DNA of 64,000 nucleotides from Anaerolineae bacterium (GTDB lineage Bacteria; Chloroflexota; Anaerolineae; Aggregatilineales; Phototrophicaceae), in NCBI GenBank assembly GCA_019912965.1, contig JAIOHM010000153.1:1-64000 (forward strand), written 5' to 3'. A model generated the notes under the pieces. The model was given only the letters and a program-made list of their open reading frames with translations, had not been told where the DNA came from and made no database searches. Within the stretch, counting starts at the first letter, position 1; each line of letters starts with the position of its first letter. This document shows, one piece after another, positions 17,985 to 25,868 of this stretch. The position numbers were made by a program, and so were the translations under genes.

Positions 17985-18185
17985 TTATTCACCCCCTCTC
18001 ATGACCCAAAGACCAACAAGATACAAAACAATCACCGCCAAAATGCCTAACACTGCAATCAAGAGATGAAATGGGCGATCCGATATAAATTGCCCAAATA
18101 ACAATGCCCCAGCAGCGATATTCCCTAAGTCAAGAAGTTTTTCTCCGATGCGTCCGCGTTGATCTTCGGTATATCGTTTGACCAT
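17985..18185 (-). CDS. 66 aa two-helix membrane protein (copy A)
   Basis: The protein runs from MVKRYTEDQRGRIGEKLLD through two hydrophobic helices (IAAGALLFGQFI and LIAVLGILAVIVLYLVGLW) to a short MRGGE tail. I took ATG 18185; an in-frame GTG at 18203 would add six residues. The layout (short charged N-terminus, helix pair, small charged end) matches the genes at 22523 and 24669 although identity is low. It forms the first gene of a two-gene unit with the 30 aa miniprotein. Confidence 0.7.
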   Translation of the reverse strand: MVKRYTEDQRGRIGEKLLDLGNIAAGALLFGQFISDRPFHLLIAVLGILAVIVLYLVGLWVMRGGE

Positions 18186-18278
18186 ACACCCGCATAATAA
18201 CACACTTAATCAACAGTTTTCTCATATTACTAAATAAGCTATTTCCAACATGTTCGGAGGCGAATCTTCTGTCATCAG

Positions 18279-18400
18279 GACTGCTGGGCTATCATGGGTG
18301 TTATGTTAGCAAAGGAGGATAATAGAGAAAATTACTACAAATCAAAGATTGCACTATGGCAACTCATGGCGAAGCAGCGTACACAGCATAAATCATATCT
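18279..18400 (+). pseudogene. 3' fragment of a 23147-24379-type membrane gene
   Basis: This segment encodes AKEDNRENYYKSKIALWQL then MAKQRTQHKS in frame, nearly identical to the last residues of the 410 aa gene at 24290-24379. The upstream TGCTGGGCTATC also matches. The rest of the gene is missing, so it is a duplicated, truncated end. A second copy is at 22185-22330. Confidence 0.75.
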
Positions 18401-18423
18401 AGATGGATAACCCCATATCGTCG

Positions 18424-18454
18424 GATGGAAGCGGCTCAATACACCGCTTCCATC
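18424..18454. terminator. Hairpin downstream of the PepSY gene
   Basis: GATGGAAGCGG (18424-18434) pairs perfectly with CCGCTTCCATC (18444-18454), an 11-bp stem with a 9-base loop, 38 bases past the stop of the minus-strand PepSY gene. There is no strong T-run. Confidence 0.55.
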
Positions 18455-18492
18455 TATGCGACCGACTGTATTTACAAAAACAGCGTAAATCG

Positions 18493-18858
18493 TCAGTCGT
18501 TGTCTATACTTGGCAACTCGATCTCGATGATCTCGCCAGTGTTTGCGTTGACCTCGACTTCAGAGTTGTCTGCCAGTTCGATAGAGTACACGTTAACGCC
18601 ATGTTCGCTTTCTAGCTCGACAAGGATTGCCGTAGTGTCGCGTGCCGCCTCAGCAATAACGATGGCTTCATCTTGTGTCAGAGTTACCTCGGTTGCTGCT
18701 GTCGCGTTATCACCTATGTCGTCAGTGTCGTTCTGCAAAATCTCAACATTTGAAGCTAGGGTCGCATCTTGTGCAACCACAAACATCACTCCGCCGACTG
18801 CTAGAGCGAGCAGTGTGATGACTAATATCGAAAGCAGCCTTTTCGAATTGATTCTCAT
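18493..18858 (-). CDS. PepSY-domain exported protein
   Basis: A 121 aa protein: MRINSKRLLSILVITLLALAV is a signal or membrane anchor. A PepSY-type segment follows about residue 58 (TLTQDEAIVIAEAARDTTAIL, then VYSIELADNSEVEVNANTGEIIEIE). PepSY domains bind or inhibit peptidases or act as periplasmic sensors. The gene lies 41 bases after the secreted-protein gene at 18900 and near the divergent two-component system, an arrangement seen when the system responds to PepSY targets. Confidence 0.8.
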   Translation of the reverse strand: MRINSKRLLSILVITLLALAVGGVMFVVAQDATLASNVEILQNDTDDIGDNATAATEVTLTQDEAIVIAEAARDTTAILVELESEHGVNVYSIELADNSEVEVNANTGEIIEIELPSIDND

Positions 18859-18899
18859 GTGGTTTCTCCTGTTGTACCCGTAAGACGATACTGAACAAG

Positions 18900-19700
18900 T
18901 TATTCTGTAGTGAAGTAACCATTGTTAATGGTCTGGTTGCCACTCTCCTCGATGGCTACAACCTCAACCTCATAACGCGTTCTGGGTTGGAAAAACTCGG
19001 CTGGTACTGTCAAACTTGTGTGATTTGCAGGGAGGTGCACATCATAGATCGGTTGCGCGAAGCTGGCAGGATGTTTGCTATCCATATTGGTCACGATGAC
19101 TTCATACCCAACAATCGTGACTGCTCTACCATCTATAGTTTCCGTCACTGGTTCCCAGGAGACAACCATTTCGCCAACAGGATAGATGAGGTCGGCGATC
19201 AAATCTTCCTCTGTAAGCACAGGCGAAGTAATGACGGGTGGGGCAGCGACATTGTGTGTGAGAATTGCAATACCTGTCAGTCCGCTACCGTCGAAGTTCG
19301 TGCCAATGATCGTATATTCACCCTCTGGAAATTGTGCAAACAGCGCTTCAAATGGATATTCCTCGATGATCGGTTCACGGGACTCAAAGAAAATCCCTGC
19401 CATAGTGAGATCGTATAGTTGAGATTGCGGCTTGACTGCTAACGCCAGCGTGCCGCTTGGATCATAAACACACAGTTCCGACCAGCCGTGATCGTCGAAA
19501 TAACCGTGTGTACCCAAATCAACGCCCGTCGACATGAACTCGATATACAGTTTGGCTGCGGAAATTGTTGTTGGCTCACCTTCTGGAAGTGTACAGTCCA
19601 GCGAATCACCCTGAGCGGTTGCAATTATTCCACCATTGAGCATTACGCTCAGAAGCACTACCAAGCTAATCAGTAGTCCACTTTTTTGATTGATATACAT
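18900..19700 (-). CDS. Secreted protein with FnIII-like domain
   Basis: A 266 aa protein with a signal peptide (MYINQKSGLLISLVVLLSVM ending before ATAQGD). The middle has a beta-rich unknown region. The C-terminal 90 residues resemble an FnIII-like fold (GEMVVSWEPVTETID, VTIVGYEVIVTNMDSK, RTRYEVEVVAIEESGNQ). It is divergently transcribed from the response regulator at 19896, with 195 bases between. It may be an envelope target of that system. An alternative is a general surface adhesion protein. Confidence 0.78.
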   Translation of the reverse strand: MYINQKSGLLISLVVLLSVMLNGGIIATAQGDSLDCTLPEGEPTTISAAKLYIEFMSTGVDLGTHGYFDDHGWSELCVYDPSGTLALAVKPQSQLYDLTMAGIFFESREPIIEEYPFEALFAQFPEGEYTIIGTNFDGSGLTGIAILTHNVAAPPVITSPVLTEEDLIADLIYPVGEMVVSWEPVTETIDGRAVTIVGYEVIVTNMDSKHPASFAQPIYDVHLPANHTSLTVPAEFFQPRTRYEVEVVAIEESGNQTINNGYFTTE

Positions 19701-19895
19701 GTTTTACTCCTTATAGATTTTGTGTACGAAATCTCTGACCAGGTTGCGTTCAGCATTGAATCTGCGAATTAAATGACGATTAAACGGTGATGAAACAGAA
19801 AATCTCAAGCTGAGTGCCCGCTTTCAGGCTTAATCGTGTTTTAATTCAATACAGTGAAGATGATGCTAGGTGAAAGCGATCAAAGAGGCTAACTT
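19701..19895. promoter_or_regulatory. Divergent promoter region
   Basis: This 195-base gap separates the secreted/PepSY genes (minus) from the two-component genes (plus), so both promoters must lie here or just inside. ATTAAATGACGATTAAAC (19770-19787) and TTAATCGTGTTTTAATTC (19830-19847) contain ATTAAA/TTTAAT-type halves. Such repeats would suit OmpR-family regulator binding. No box was matched with certainty. Confidence 0.35.
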
Positions 19896-20576
19896 ATGCG
19901 TATTCTGCTCGTTGAAGACGAAAAAAAGATGCTGGATTTTCTGAAGCAAGGGCTAAAAGAACAGGGTTATGCTGTCGACATAGCTGACAATGGCAACGAT
20001 GGATTGCACTGGGCACTCAATTTCTCATACGATGTCTTGGTGCTGGACATTATGCTGCCAGGCAAAGATGGGTTAAGTGTCTGTCATGAACTGCGTGACC
20101 AACGCATTATCACGCCAGTACTGATGTTGACAGCGCGTGACACGGTTGATGATCGTGTCACTGGATTGGACTGTGGTGCAGATGATTACCTGGTTAAGCC
20201 GTTTGCCTTTCGGGAACTCCTAGCGCGAATACGTGCCCTGTCACGTCGCGACTCCTTCCAAAAATCAACAACGATGACGGTTGGCGATCTTGTGCTGAAC
20301 CTCATAACCCATACTGCACAGCGCAGGGATCGTATTATTGACCTGTCCACAAAAGAGTATGCTCTATTGGAGTTCCTGATGCTGCATCCGAATCAGGTGC
20401 TTTCACGCACCATCATTGCAGAACATTTATGGAGCTACGAATATGCCCCTGACTCTAATGTCGTGGATGTCTACATTCGTTATTTGCGTAAAAAAATAGA
20501 TGATGATCATGAAGAAAAATATATCCGCACCATTCGCGGCACAGGCTATCAGTTGGTTAACCCAGATCAGGTTTAG
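19896..20576 (+). CDS. OmpR-family response regulator
   Basis: A 226 aa two-domain regulator. The receiver domain (1-118) has the acidic pair Glu8/Asp9 region, phospho-acceptor Asp51 in VLVLDIMLPG and the Lys of LVKPF. The C-terminal winged helix (about 130-222) ends RTIRGTGYQLVNPDQV. It binds DNA as a phosphorylated dimer and is partnered with the kinase encoded immediately downstream with overlap. It is divergent from PepSY and secreted-protein genes, which it may control. Confidence 0.95.
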   Translation: MRILLVEDEKKMLDFLKQGLKEQGYAVDIADNGNDGLHWALNFSYDVLVLDIMLPGKDGLSVCHELRDQRIITPVLMLTARDTVDDRVTGLDCGADDYLVKPFAFRELLARIRALSRRDSFQKSTTMTVGDLVLNLITHTAQRRDRIIDLSTKEYALLEFLMLHPNQVLSRTIIAEHLWSYEYAPDSNVVDVYIRYLRKKIDDDHEEKYIRTIRGTGYQLVNPDQV

Positions 20577-21987
20577 GAGTCTTCGCATTCGCCTCGCATT
20601 ATGGGGTCTGCTGCTGCTTGGTGTCATCCAGATTATTATGAGCATTGTGTTATATATTGCCATTTCAACGTGGCTTGAGGGTCAGGTCAATAACAACCTC
20701 TTATTGACCGCCAATCAGATCGCTTCCGTGTTGTACGACCCAGAGGATATTCAGAACCCGATTGATGTCGCTGATCTTCGCCTCCAACTAGCGGGTAATA
20801 ATATCGCAACCCAAAGTTTTCTGAGCGATCAACTTTTTTTCGTTCGGCTGATTGATGTTTCTAGTGGGGACATTCTGGCGGCAAGTGCTGATTACAAGGT
20901 TCCTGTTACGTTTTCACAAATCATTGATACCCATTTTGAAACGGTTGGTGTTCCAGAAGACAATGATCTTGATGAAATTAGGTTGTACACCTTACGCTTA
21001 TCCTACATTCCCCAAATTGCACTCCAGGTGGGTGTATCACTAGAAGAAACCCACGAAATTCAGGGCGATGTGATGAGAATTTTGATCCTGCTGCTGCTGG
21101 TTACTGGCACCTTAGCACCCTTGAGTGGCTGGTTTCTGGCCAATCGAGCGCTTGTACCAATACGGGCAACCGCGCGTACCGTCGCCGAAATCCACGAGAC
21201 CGATTTGACACAGCGCCTCGACCTTGCGTCCTCAGAGATTGAATTAGAACAGTTGGTACAGACTTTCAATGCTATGTTGGATCGCATTGAACAAGCCTTC
21301 AAACGACAACGCCAGTTCACTGCCGATGCAGCTCATGAACTTCGCACCCCGTTATCAATCATGCAGATTGGTCTCGATGTTACCCTGAGCCATTCACGAA
21401 GTGTCTCGGAATATCGTATGGCTCTTATGAGCATTCAGGAGGAAGTACAGCGGCTGTCCCACCTAGCAAATACATTGTTGATGTTTGCTCGGACAGATAG
21501 TCACGAACTGTCGCTTGAGGTGAAAGAAGTTGATCTTAGTGTCATGCTCAATATGGTCGTTGAACAATTTGGCTCGGTCGCTGACGAGAAACATATTACT
21601 GTTACACGCGAGGTCGCGCCAAGTCTGCGACTAGAGGGCGATGAAGATCAGTTGATTCAGATTGTCTTTAATTTGATAGATAATGCAGTCAAATATACAC
21701 CTGAAGGTGGACGAGTGAGAGTTGTCGCTCAGATCGTTAAGCAAATGGTCGAAATCACAATCGAAGATACTGGGCCTGGCATCTCTTTAGAAGAACAGAC
21801 CCGCATATTTGATCGTTTCTATCGGATGGATACCACTCGAAATCGTAATCAAGGGGGTTTTGGACTGGGTCTGGCAATTGCTAAACGGATTGTTGATCTG
21901 CATCGCGGAACTATTCATATTATCAGTACAGTGGGACAAGGCACGCAATTTGTCGTCACTCTCCCCATTCAGCAGCGCTACCTATAG
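20500..21987 (+). CDS. Sensor histidine kinase
   Basis: A 495 aa kinase. After the N-terminal membrane helix (residues about 31-57), an extracytoplasmic sensor runs to about 190 and a second helix follows. HAMP (about 210-265) leads to the H-box AHELRTPL with His279. The ATPase domain shows NLIDNAVKYTPEGG, DTGPGIS and GGFGLGLAIAK. The start at 20500 or 20509 overlaps the regulator by about 70-77 bases. No other ATG fits the frame before the membrane helix, so a long overlap is likely real. It pairs with the OmpR-type regulator. Confidence 0.93.
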   Translation: MMIMKKNISAPFAAQAISWLTQIRFRSLRIRLALWGLLLLGVIQIIMSIVLYIAISTWLEGQVNNNLLLTANQIASVLYDPEDIQNPIDVADLRLQLAGNNIATQSFLSDQLFFVRLIDVSSGDILAASADYKVPVTFSQIIDTHFETVGVPEDNDLDEIRLYTLRLSYIPQIALQVGVSLEETHEIQGDVMRILILLLLVTGTLAPLSGWFLANRALVPIRATARTVAEIHETDLTQRLDLASSEIELEQLVQTFNAMLDRIEQAFKRQRQFTADAAHELRTPLSIMQIGLDVTLSHSRSVSEYRMALMSIQEEVQRLSHLANTLLMFARTDSHELSLEVKEVDLSVMLNMVVEQFGSVADEKHITVTREVAPSLRLEGDEDQLIQIVFNLIDNAVKYTPEGGRVRVVAQIVKQMVEITIEDTGPGISLEEQTRIFDRFYRMDTTRNRNQGGFGLGLAIAKRIVDLHRGTIHIISTVGQGTQFVVTLPIQQRYL

Positions 21988-22184
21988 GTTTAGGTGGGAT
22001 GATAAAGGCTTTCCCAACTATGTGTTTTGCAATTGAGCAACCTACTTGGAAAAACCTATATTTATTTGTATGCATTGTGGGGAATTATATGCCTTTAGTG
22101 CTGCTTTCGAAATCTTGGGATGTCTGAACCACCTCGTATGAGAAGGATGCTGGAGAGCGCATAAGGAAAGGTTAAAGACGAGAT

Positions 22185-22330
22185 GGGGGGGTATGGTAGC
22201 GAAGGAGGATAATAGACAAAGTTACTACAAATCAAAAATTGCACTCTGGCAACTCATGGCGAAGCAATGCACACAGCATAAATCATGAATATTTTCCGCT
22301 ATTAGCCTTGTAGAGAACAGAGCATATGAG
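22185..22330 (+). pseudogene. Second 3' fragment of the 410 aa membrane gene
   Basis: GGMVAKEDNRQSYYKSKIAL then WQLMAKQCTQHKS followed by a stop matches the C-terminus of the gene at 23147-24379. Nucleotide similarity continues past the stop to about 22328 (GAGAACAGAGCATATGA versus GAGAACATAGCATATCA at 24401-24417). The rest of the gene is absent. Confidence 0.75.
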
Positions 22331-22426
22331 GGTCAGCTTCGCTTGGTAATCAATCGATAACCCTAACGGTCAGCAACGGAACAACTGTCAAAAATCTTAT
22401 TGGTATCATTGAAGATTTACAGGAAA

Positions 22427-22522
22427 CTACTTTCGTTGTTGTCGGGTTCCAAGCCATACCACAACAATCCCCGCTAAAGCAAACGCAATGACGGCAAGAT
22501 AGACGAGTTTTATGGCATCCAC
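22427..22522 (-). CDS. 31 aa single-helix membrane miniprotein (copy B)
   Basis: Starting at GTG, which directly follows the TAA of the upstream gene, it reads MDAIKLVYLAVIAFALAGIV then VVWLGTRQQRK: one hydrophobic helix and a basic tail. GGAGGTGAT lies inside the last codons of the two-helix gene, 8 bases before the GTG. This is textbook coupling. It is the counterpart of 17889-17981 and 24585-24662. Confidence 0.75.
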   Translation of the reverse strand: MDAIKLVYLAVIAFALAGIVVVWLGTRQQRK

Positions 22523-22735
22523 TTATTCATCACCTCCGATCCGATGAATTAACAGATATGCCAATATATGCAACAACCAAAAAGCGATCAATCCTAACAT
22601 CACTAGCCCAATATCCCCATGCTGCCCAGGTGTAAATTGAACAAAGACGACACCAGAAATTGCTGCGGTTGCTAAAGTGTGAAGGTGTTCTGCCAAGAGT
22701 TTGGCATAGGTTTTGGTGATACGCTTGCTTGCCAT
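22523..22735 (-). CDS. 70 aa two-helix membrane protein (copy B)
   Basis: MASKRITKTYAKLLAEHLHT is followed by two hydrophobic helices (AAISGVVFVQFT and GLVMLGLIAFWLLHILAYLL) and a GGDE end. The length and helix arrangement match the genes at 17985 and 24669. The C-terminal codons double as the Shine-Dalgarno for the 31 aa partner. No known family is assigned; small holin-like or toxin-like membrane proteins would look similar. Confidence 0.72.
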   Translation of the reverse strand: MASKRITKTYAKLLAEHLHTLATAAISGVVFVQFTPGQHGDIGLVMLGLIAFWLLHILAYLLIHRIGGDE

Positions 22736-22792
22736 ATATTCGTATCATATCATACCGAAGCAACAGTCTTATTCCGCTTTCTGAGGAACAGT

Positions 22793-22990
22793 TCATGGGA
22801 GATAGGTATGCGTGGCTTCAATGTTGGACTGCATCTTGGTAAAGGTTATGAGATTGTCAGATATGGTGACAATGCCGACCAACGTCTCTTCGACCATCAC
22901 GGGTAAACAGCTAACATAGTTTTGGAGCATCAACTGTGCTGCTGCTTTGGCACTGGTATCGGGTGTTGTGACAATTGGGGCAGTGGTCAT
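22793..22990 (-). pseudogene. Truncated CBS-domain gene fragment
   Basis: The 65 aa frame (MTTAPIVTTPDTSAKAAAQL, NYVSCLPVMVEETLVGIVTI) repeats the C-terminal half of the intact CBS protein at 29487-29927 with a few changes. The first CBS domain is gone, and the tail IEATHTYLP diverges. It is a duplicated fragment rather than a working adenosine-nucleotide sensor. Confidence 0.75.
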
Positions 22991-23146
22991 TAAAAAATGA
23001 CATTAACCAAAGGCATGAATCAGTTTTAGTCATGTAGTTGCTCACTATAGAGATAGTTCCTGTTAGGCAATTTTTTATCCCTACCTCCCCTGAGATTGGG
23101 GGGGGTATAGCATTTGAAAAAATATATAGTGAAAATAAATATTTGA

Positions 23147-24379
23147 ATGGATTTGGCGATGCTTGTTGGGATAGGTATCTCCGCAGTTGGTTGGCTACTT
23201 TTATTTGTCATCCTTCTATATCAAGGGATGCCCTCTTTACACACTGGAATTATTCCTCCCGCATGGTCAATGCCTCCTGATTTATGGCTGTTAGGTTCAA
23301 CCCCATTCTCAGGAACAATAGGGTGGCTTATATTCAGTTTCACATTAATTGTACTGGGCAATGTGCAGATCATCTCTGTTGCAGGCGAATACTCTGTTAG
23401 TGAAGTATGGTTGTCTACATTTCTCAACAGCGGAGAATTAAAACACTTTCCTATTGAGATAGCTATGACATGGATTGCGGGCAAACTCGTACTCATTGTC
23501 TCGATTATTTGGAAGCTAAAGCATGATCGCATTGAGGCGATGGAAAAAAATCAGCATGGAACGCATGTTGTGATTAGCCATCATCAAGCTCAGGTAATGC
23601 GGGTGGGGCAATTTATTTGGATGACCTTTATTGCGTTCCTGTTAGGTCTCATTGATGGTTCGCTGACGATCCCCGTTTTGCCTTGTATTGCACCCTCTTT
23701 ATTTCCAGACACGACAGACATTGTGTGTTCCACTGTAGAGCATATCTCATCTGTCCCAATACAAATTAATATTGCACCACTCGCTGTTAGACAACACTAT
23801 CTAGCAGTAATGGGTACAGCTTTTATCACCGCCTTCGTCGGGATTGTGCTTATCTGGATGATGATACAAGCCATAAGCAGCAGGTTTCCTGTATCGCCAG
23901 AAGTACTGGATGTGATACACCTGCCAACAACATGGTCTCAGGGTTTTCTATTATTTGGTGGTTGTGGGGCACTCACGATTGTATTTTCGTTTATTGATAG
24001 TAGAAAATCGTTGATAGAGTTGGTCTGGTTCCAGCTTGGAGTTGTGCTGAATTTCTACGTTTTCGCTTCTTTCGGTAGATCGCTCTGCGAGTCTTTTCTC
24101 AGTGTTCGCCAAATTCGTCAGCCTGATTGGTACTATCTCGAATTAAGAAAATTGGAGCCAATAGCGATGTCAGCAATGAGGCGCGCATTGATCGGGGGAT
24201 TAATTGCACTTCTCCTAGTTGGCATTGGGGGAGGTGGTATTTACGGTATGGGTATCGCAATTGCTGGGGCTATCGTGGGGGGTGTGGCAGCAAAGGAGGA
24301 TGATAGAGAAAATTACTACAAATCAAAGATTGCACTTTGGCAGTTTATGGCGAAGCAGCGCACACCGCATAAATCATGA
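23147..24379 (+). CDS. Multi-helix membrane protein of unknown function
   Basis: A 410 aa membrane protein with about seven hydrophobic helices, for example VGIGISAVGWLLLFVILL at the N-terminus, TIGWLIFSFTLIVL, FIWMTFIAFLLGLIDG, FITAFVGIVLIWMMIQ, GFLLFGGCGALTIVF, and the glycine-rich LIGGLIALLLVGIGGGG near the C-terminus. The last 35 residues (KEDDRENYYKSKIAL onward) are basic and conserved in the two truncated copies at 18279 and 22185. No family is recognised. It precedes the third mini-operon with 205 bases between the ends. Confidence 0.75.
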   Translation: MDLAMLVGIGISAVGWLLLFVILLYQGMPSLHTGIIPPAWSMPPDLWLLGSTPFSGTIGWLIFSFTLIVLGNVQIISVAGEYSVSEVWLSTFLNSGELKHFPIEIAMTWIAGKLVLIVSIIWKLKHDRIEAMEKNQHGTHVVISHHQAQVMRVGQFIWMTFIAFLLGLIDGSLTIPVLPCIAPSLFPDTTDIVCSTVEHISSVPIQINIAPLAVRQHYLAVMGTAFITAFVGIVLIWMMIQAISSRFPVSPEVLDVIHLPTTWSQGFLLFGGCGALTIVFSFIDSRKSLIELVWFQLGVVLNFYVFASFGRSLCESFLSVRQIRQPDWYYLELRKLEPIAMSAMRRALIGGLIALLLVGIGGGGIYGMGIAIAGAIVGGVAAKEDDRENYYKSKIALWQFMAKQRTPHKS

Positions 24380-24584
24380 GTATTTTTCTTTATTAGCTTT
24401 GTGGAGAACATAGCATATCAGCCTGCTACAACATTTTTTGCTGACTTTTCAATAGGCTGTTTGTTTAGGCGTTGGCTCTAAATTGTCAGGAGGTATAATT
24501 GGAAATGCGAGAGGTGGGGGAATTTTAAAGCATCTCACCTCGTAGTGTGGGAAAAAGGTTTAAGCAAGATTGATTTCTATAGGC

Positions 24585-24662
24585 TTAACGCTTGGACACG
24601 AAGTACCCGATCAAGACCACCCCGACTATTCCTCCAATAAGTAGTAAATGCAATGGCGTCAT
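24585..24662 (-). CDS. 25 aa single-helix membrane miniprotein (copy C)
   Basis: MTPLHLLLIGGIVGVVLIGY then FVSKR ends the frame: one hydrophobic helix plus a basic end. GGAAGGGGGTGA at the end of the upstream gene gives a Shine-Dalgarno at usual spacing; the gap between genes is 6 bases. It is the third member of the miniprotein set at 17889 and 22427. Confidence 0.7.
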   Translation of the reverse strand: MTPLHLLLIGGIVGVVLIGYFVSKR

Positions 24663-24668
24663 ATAATG

Positions 24669-24866
24669 TCACCCCCTTCCTTTCATAAGCAGATATGCTA
24701 TCCAATAGCAGCCTAACCATAAGATTAATCCTAATAAAACAGCCAGTACATCAAGTGTCTTGGTCAAAATCTGACCAATCACAAGGGCGAGAAAAACACC
24801 ATTTCCTAATTGGATAACCCCCTCACCAAAAGACTTTTTCTCCCCTCCTGATAGTGTCTCAAACAT
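24669..24866 (-). CDS. 65 aa two-helix membrane protein (copy C)
   Basis: From ATG 24866, MFETLSGGEKKSFGEGVIQ leads to two helices (GVFLALVIGQILT and LAVLLGLILWLGCYWIAYLL) and the tail MKGRG. An in-frame GTG at 24887 is a weaker start. Compared with copy A, the ExxxxLGN/FGQxx positions align (LGNIAAGALLFGQFI versus LGNGVFLALVIGQIL), supporting common ancestry. Confidence 0.72.
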   Translation of the reverse strand: MFETLSGGEKKSFGEGVIQLGNGVFLALVIGQILTKTLDVLAVLLGLILWLGCYWIAYLLMKGRG

Positions 24867-25000
24867 ACTGCCTGTATCATAACACACGGAATCAACAGTA
24901 TTCCCAACTATACCTTAGCACCTATTTTTGTTGCCTACTTGGGTATTGCAGGAACGGACACATACTCTCCTGTTCCTCACACTCTATCGAATATCTATTA

Positions 25001-25825
25001 TTAGTCTTTAACAATAACTTGACCTTCTTTTGTTAATGCGCTGAATGTCATTCTCTGAAATCGTTCGGATAAATCATGTTTATATTTATCTACATCAATG
25101 AAGGGGAGATGAAAAGTATCTCGCCACGGACGATGCGCCTCATAGATATAAACATCTTTTGGAGAGAGCATCTCTACCCAACGCGGAATGGCTTCCACAT
25201 CATCTGGTTCAACCGCAAAGAAAATTATATCCGCAGGTAGACTTTTAGCCACTTGTTCGACCTCTTTTGGATTGGTCAAACGATGTACACCTTCGGAATA
25301 ATTCAAAACCGTTTTACCGTCAGGATAGGTAATGTGAAAGCCAAGTTGAGGGGCATTCATTGGTAAGCTGAGTGCCGATGTTCCAATTCGTATCAGATCA
25401 ATCGGGTGAATTATAACTTGGAAGATGTACTCCAGTTTTTCGCGGAAGTTGGGAGGCAGCAGAGGCATATGCACCCAAGTAAATGCGGTAATCTTCACCC
25501 CTGCTATCACAATACTCTCTCTGTCCCTAACAGGGTGTGTATTTTCTGGTGCGAGTATGCCGTATCGATTGATGTGGTTGATGACCTCCGATGATGAAAT
25601 CAGATGGATGTTCGTCAGATAGGCTCGGACTTCTGGCGCTTCCAAAAACGCCTGTATCGATCCCGCATGTTCAGGATGTCCATGCGTCAAACAAAGCAAT
25701 ACCGTTTGACCGTGTTTCAAGATGTCCCACGATACGGCATCGCCGAATAAATCAAAACCGATCAGGGTATTGTCATGCTGTAGCGCGATTCCTGACCAAC
25801 CAAAATAATGAATCTGCATTTTCAT
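25001..25825 (-). CDS. Metallo-beta-lactamase-fold hydrolase
   Basis: A 274 aa UlaG/MBL-fold protein. IHYFGWSGIALQHDNTLIGF is the first beta sheet and LTHGHPEHAGS supplies the HxHxEH metal site (Glu replacing the usual Asp). Downstream ligands are in the PDGKTVLNYSEG and VYIYEAHRP regions, less canonical. It is the last gene of a three-gene minus-strand set with the saccharopine-dehydrogenase-like and radical-SAM genes (gaps of 43 and 31 bases). The product might process an intermediate of that set; the substrate is unknown. Confidence 0.82.
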   Translation of the reverse strand: MKMQIHYFGWSGIALQHDNTLIGFDLFGDAVSWDILKHGQTVLLCLTHGHPEHAGSIQAFLEAPEVRAYLTNIHLISSSEVINHINRYGILAPENTHPVRDRESIVIAGVKITAFTWVHMPLLPPNFREKLEYIFQVIIHPIDLIRIGTSALSLPMNAPQLGFHITYPDGKTVLNYSEGVHRLTNPKEVEQVAKSLPADIIFFAVEPDDVEAIPRWVEMLSPKDVYIYEAHRPWRDTFHLPFIDVDKYKHDLSERFQRMTFSALTKEGQVIVKD

Positions 25826-25868
25826 ATTTCTCCGATAGTAACTGGGTTGCTTCGATAGCTATGAGTCT

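Noticed and set aside
20500-20576. Independent small gene overlapping the regulator end
   Set aside because: The frame continues directly into the histidine kinase, so it is that gene's start.
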